From a candidate division Zixibacteria bacterium SM23_81 (GTDB lineage Bacteria > SM23-81), in assembly GCA_001304015.1 (NCBI GenBank), contig LJUY01000077.1, positions 1 to 8,686 on the forward strand: a DNA stretch of 8,686 nucleotides. Reading direction: 5' to 3'. Position 1 is the first letter of the stretch. Each line of letters opens with the position of its first letter. The translations under genes were made by a program, and so were the position numbers. Positions 6,339 through 8,686 of the stretch are shown here, in pieces. Under the pieces are notes generated by a model. It did no database searches. It was not told where the DNA came from and saw only the letters and a program-made list of their open reading frames with translations.

Positions 6339-8686
6339 TCATCTCGCTTCGCGGAGAAGCTGGTGAAGCTTCTCCATAACGTCTGCGTATTCGTTGCCAC
6401 GGAAGCAGAACTGAAGCTCGGAGAACCGTTCCCTCAGCGCCTTGATCTGATCGGCCACGTTGGCTTTGTTCATCACTACGTCGTGAATCAGCAAAGCCAG
6501 GTCGCGGAAGCCGTCTTCTCCCATACCGAAGCGAGTCATCTCGGATACGCCCATCCGCAGAGACCCTGAGGCGGTGAAGCCCTCTTCGTCTGGGCTGGCC
6601 TGATAGTTGCAAATGATGTTGTTGGCCTCGAGTCGGCTAGCGATTTCCGGGCCGTGGCCGTAACCCACATTCACCACCACCTGGTGTGTTTCGGTAAAGT
6701 CAATAGTTGGATCGCCAGCGACATCCAGGCCGTAGTCCTTCATCGCTCTGGCGAACGCCTTGGCGTTGGCGATCACCCTGGGCTGATATTCGTCCTTAAA
6801 GTGGTTCATCTCGTAGGCGGCTATCAGGAGTCCCAGCAAGGTGCCGAGGTGGTGGTTGGAAACCGAGCCGGGGAATGATCGCCGATAGAGGGCCTTCCAG
6901 AGCTCGTAACGTTCCTCGTGCTCCTGGAACCTACTGCCCACAACGCCACGCTGGGTGCCGAAGAACGTCTTGTGCGTCGAGCCGGTCACGAGGTCCGCCC
7001 CTTCGGCAAACGGCCGTTGAAAGTGTGGGCCGATGAGCCCGAGCACGTGGGCCATATCGTACATCACCACGGCGTCAATACCCTGGGCGTCAAGGAATTG
7101 GCAGATCTCAGCTACCGGTTCTTTGTGGAGGACCATACTCTTGCCGAAGATGATCAGCTCCGGTCGATATTCATCGATGAGTTCCAGTGTGACTGACACG
7201 TCAATGTTGTGGGGATTGTCGGCCAGCACCGGGAAATTTACCACAGCCGGGCGCTCCGTGCGCGGGTCATGGGCGACAAAGTCCTTGAGGGCGCCCATCG
7301 GCTGAGCGCTGAGGTGACCACCCTTGCCAATGTGGTTGTTCATAACCTGGCGAATTCGCCGCGGTTCGCGCTTGCGGTCTGCGCGGTTGATGTAATCCAC
7401 CATCGCGCTGAACACGGCTGTGTTGGCCATTTGTCCGCTGATGAGGCGCATCTCCACTTCCTCGCATCCCAGGAACTTCCTCATCTCCTCATCCAGCAGC
7501 CGCTCAACCTCGCTGATGAACTTTGTGCCCTGGTAGTAGAAGATGTCGGCCTCGTAGAAGGCTTCCAACTTTCTGTGCTCGGCGTAGCGGAAGGCCGGGT
7601 CCATAACCGAAACCAACCGGGCCATCGGCGAGATCGTCATCTCCGAGGGAATAAGGTTGATGCACTCCCGCTGTCGCCAGCGTGTATTCTCCACCGTCTT
7701 TTCCAGAAGGCGCCGCACGTTGGTCGGCGTATCGCCGGTTGGCAGCTCCTCGGCCTCCAGCTTGTGATCGAAGACGATGGGGCGAGCGTACGGAGGTGCA
7801 TCACTGCGCATGTGGAACGGGACAACCACACCATCGACTGCCTTGCCCCGAATATCAATGGTGACCTTCTCGTCCTCGATTATGTCGCTGTCGATATAGG
7901 CCAGGCAGATCGGCCGAAGCTCCCGCTGGTCGCCCTGGGTGGAGGCCAAACCTTGGCCTTCCACGGCCCACATGGGAATCATCGTGCCGCTGGTCACGTA
8001 GCCCACGTGCGTGCCATCTTTGAACACCTTGGCCCCCTCACGGGCAATGCCTCGACCTGCCACCGCAATCGACCAGATTAGGCGAGGCAGGTCCGCAATC
8101 ATCGAGTAATCGCGGGCAATAATTCTTCCCAGTGCCTCAAATTGCCTGGCCAGAGCAGCCCGGCCAACGAACTCGCCCTTGAGTGGTGAAAAGCTCACGC
8201 CGAACTTCACCTGTGGGCAGGCCATCATGGGGATTTCATTGCCCTCGTGGTCTTCACCCAGCTCATGGCCATAAAGCGGGAGGCCGGCTTCGAGGCGAAG
8301 CGTGTCCCGTGCACCGAGGCCAATGGGCGTTGCTCCCCTGGCAACGAGTTGGTCCCACAGCATCAGGCCGTCTTCTCCGCTGGCGAAGAGCTCGAAACAC
8401 ACGGGCTCGCCCGTGTAGCCGGTGCGGGCCACCAGCACTTTGGCACCGGAGATCGTTACAACACTTACTGCATTTCGCATGGGCTCTGGAGGCGGGCCGG
8501 ACTGGATGATCTCTCCCATCAGATCGCGCGACATCGGCCCCTGAAGTGCAAGCATGGCGATCTCCTTGGTGCGGTCGGTCATCTCAACGTCATCGAAATC
8601 CTTGAGAAACGACTGGAGGTGCTCCCAGTCCTTCTGGCGGTTGGCGGCGTTGACCACCAAGAGATATTCATCCTCGACGAAGTGAT
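6339..8686 (-). CDS. gcvT-glyA: GcvT-SHMT fusion: aminomethyltransferase + serine hydroxymethyltransferase (5' end cut by right edge)
   Basis: One uninterrupted frame of 781 visible residues carries two enzymes of one-carbon metabolism. Visible residues 1 to about 300 are glycine-cleavage T protein: DEYLLVVNAANRQKD, LALQGPMSRDLM, ARTGYTGEPVCFEL, GLGARDTLRLEAGLPLYG, then the C-terminal barrel with GYVTSGTMIPM and ICLAYIDSD. From about 320 to the end is a PLP-dependent SHMT: INLIPSE, FYYQGTKFISEVE, DMAHVLGLIG (D543, H546), the Schiff-base lysine K572 in GSTHKTFFGTQRG, FPGSVSNHHLG and the carboxylate arginine R710 in SGSLRMGV. T protein releases methylene-tetrahydropterin and ammonia from aminomethyl-lipoyl-GcvH; SHMT condenses that C1 unit with glycine to serine. 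About 90-100 T-protein residues, including the region of the catalytic aspartate, lie beyond position 8686. The frame stays open to the edge; a TTG at 8660 is inside the T-protein fold and is not a start. The last 40 residues form a charged, probably helical tail. Confidence 0.93.
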   Translation of the reverse strand, partial: HFVEDEYLLVVNAANRQKDWEHLQSFLKDFDDVEMTDRTKEIAMLALQGPMSRDLMGEIIQSGPPPEPMRNAVSVVTISGAKVLVARTGYTGEPVCFELFASGEDGLMLWDQLVARGATPIGLGARDTLRLEAGLPLYGHELGEDHEGNEIPMMACPQVKFGVSFSPLKGEFVGRAALARQFEALGRIIARDYSMIADLPRLIWSIAVAGRGIAREGAKVFKDGTHVGYVTSGTMIPMWAVEGQGLASTQGDQRELRPICLAYIDSDIIEDEKVTIDIRGKAVDGVVVPFHMRSDAPPYARPIVFDHKLEAEELPTGDTPTNVRRLLEKTVENTRWRQRECINLIPSEMTISPMARLVSVMDPAFRYAEHRKLEAFYEADIFYYQGTKFISEVERLLDEEMRKFLGCEEVEMRLISGQMANTAVFSAMVDYINRADRKREPRRIRQVMNNHIGKGGHLSAQPMGALKDFVAHDPRTERPAVVNFPVLADNPHNIDVSVTLELIDEYRPELIIFGKSMVLHKEPVAEICQFLDAQGIDAVVMYDMAHVLGLIGPHFQRPFAEGADLVTGSTHKTFFGTQRGVVGSRFQEHEERYELWKALYRRSFPGSVSNHHLGTLLGLLIAAYEMNHFKDEYQPRVIANAKAFARAMKDYGLDVAGDPTIDFTETHQVVVNVGYGHGPEIASRLEANNIICNYQASPDEEGFTASGSLRMGVSEMTRFGMGEDGFRDLALLIHDVVMNKANVADQIKALRERFSELQFCFRGNEYADVMEKLHQLLREAR

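Noticed and set aside
7209-8081. Plus-strand open frame of 290 codons opposite the fusion gene
   Set aside because: It is an antisense shadow; the minus-strand frame shows continuous T-protein and SHMT motifs and the plus frame resembles no family.
8658-8660. TTG as the start of the fusion gene
   Set aside because: The frame is open to the window edge and the upstream codons (HFVEDEYL) continue the T-protein fold, so the true start lies outside.

Overview
The window looks like bacterial chromosome, probably from an anaerobic Desulfobacterota-like or Chloroflexota-like lineage. This guess rests on three things recalled from family knowledge, not searched: the style of the LipA N-terminus, the single-chain GlcD/GlcF-type flavo-iron-sulfur oxidoreductase with CCG domains, and the GcvT-SHMT fusion. 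No mobile element, CRISPR array, tRNA or rRNA was recognised.

Layout. Positions 1-1184 (minus strand) carry the end of a lipoate biosynthesis operon. lipB (octanoyltransferase) runs into lipA (lipoyl synthase, cut by the left edge) through a 4-base ATGA overlap. Positions 1185-1503 are non-coding and hold an unusual element at 1297-1410: two 40-base arms built of octamers starting TGG, in inverted orientation around a 34-base spacer. Positions 1504-2802 (minus) encode a class I PLP aminotransferase. Positions 2803-3220 are an AT-rich divergent intergenic region with homopolymer T tracts and three short dyads. Positions 3221-6229 (plus) encode a 1002-residue FAD/Fe-S/CCG oxidoreductase of the glycolate/D-lactate dehydrogenase type. 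After a 109-base convergent gap, 6339-8686 (minus, cut by the right edge) encodes one polypeptide that joins a glycine-cleavage T protein to a serine hydroxymethyltransferase whose motifs resemble the archaeal SHMT type.

How the genes may work together. Lipoate is needed for GcvH, the partner of GcvT. GcvT makes methylene-tetrahydropterin from glycine, and SHMT uses it with a second glycine to make serine, so the fusion is a natural '2 glycine to serine' channel. If the flavoprotein oxidises glycolate and the aminotransferase aminates glyoxylate, the window would encode a C2 (photorespiration-like) route from glycolate through glyoxylate and glycine to serine. That linkage is inference: the substrate specificities of the flavoprotein and aminotransferase cannot be read from sequence, and the genes are not one operon.

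Base composition is uneven: sampled lines give about 60-67% GC in lipB and the fusion gene, and about 48% in the aminotransferase and flavoprotein genes.
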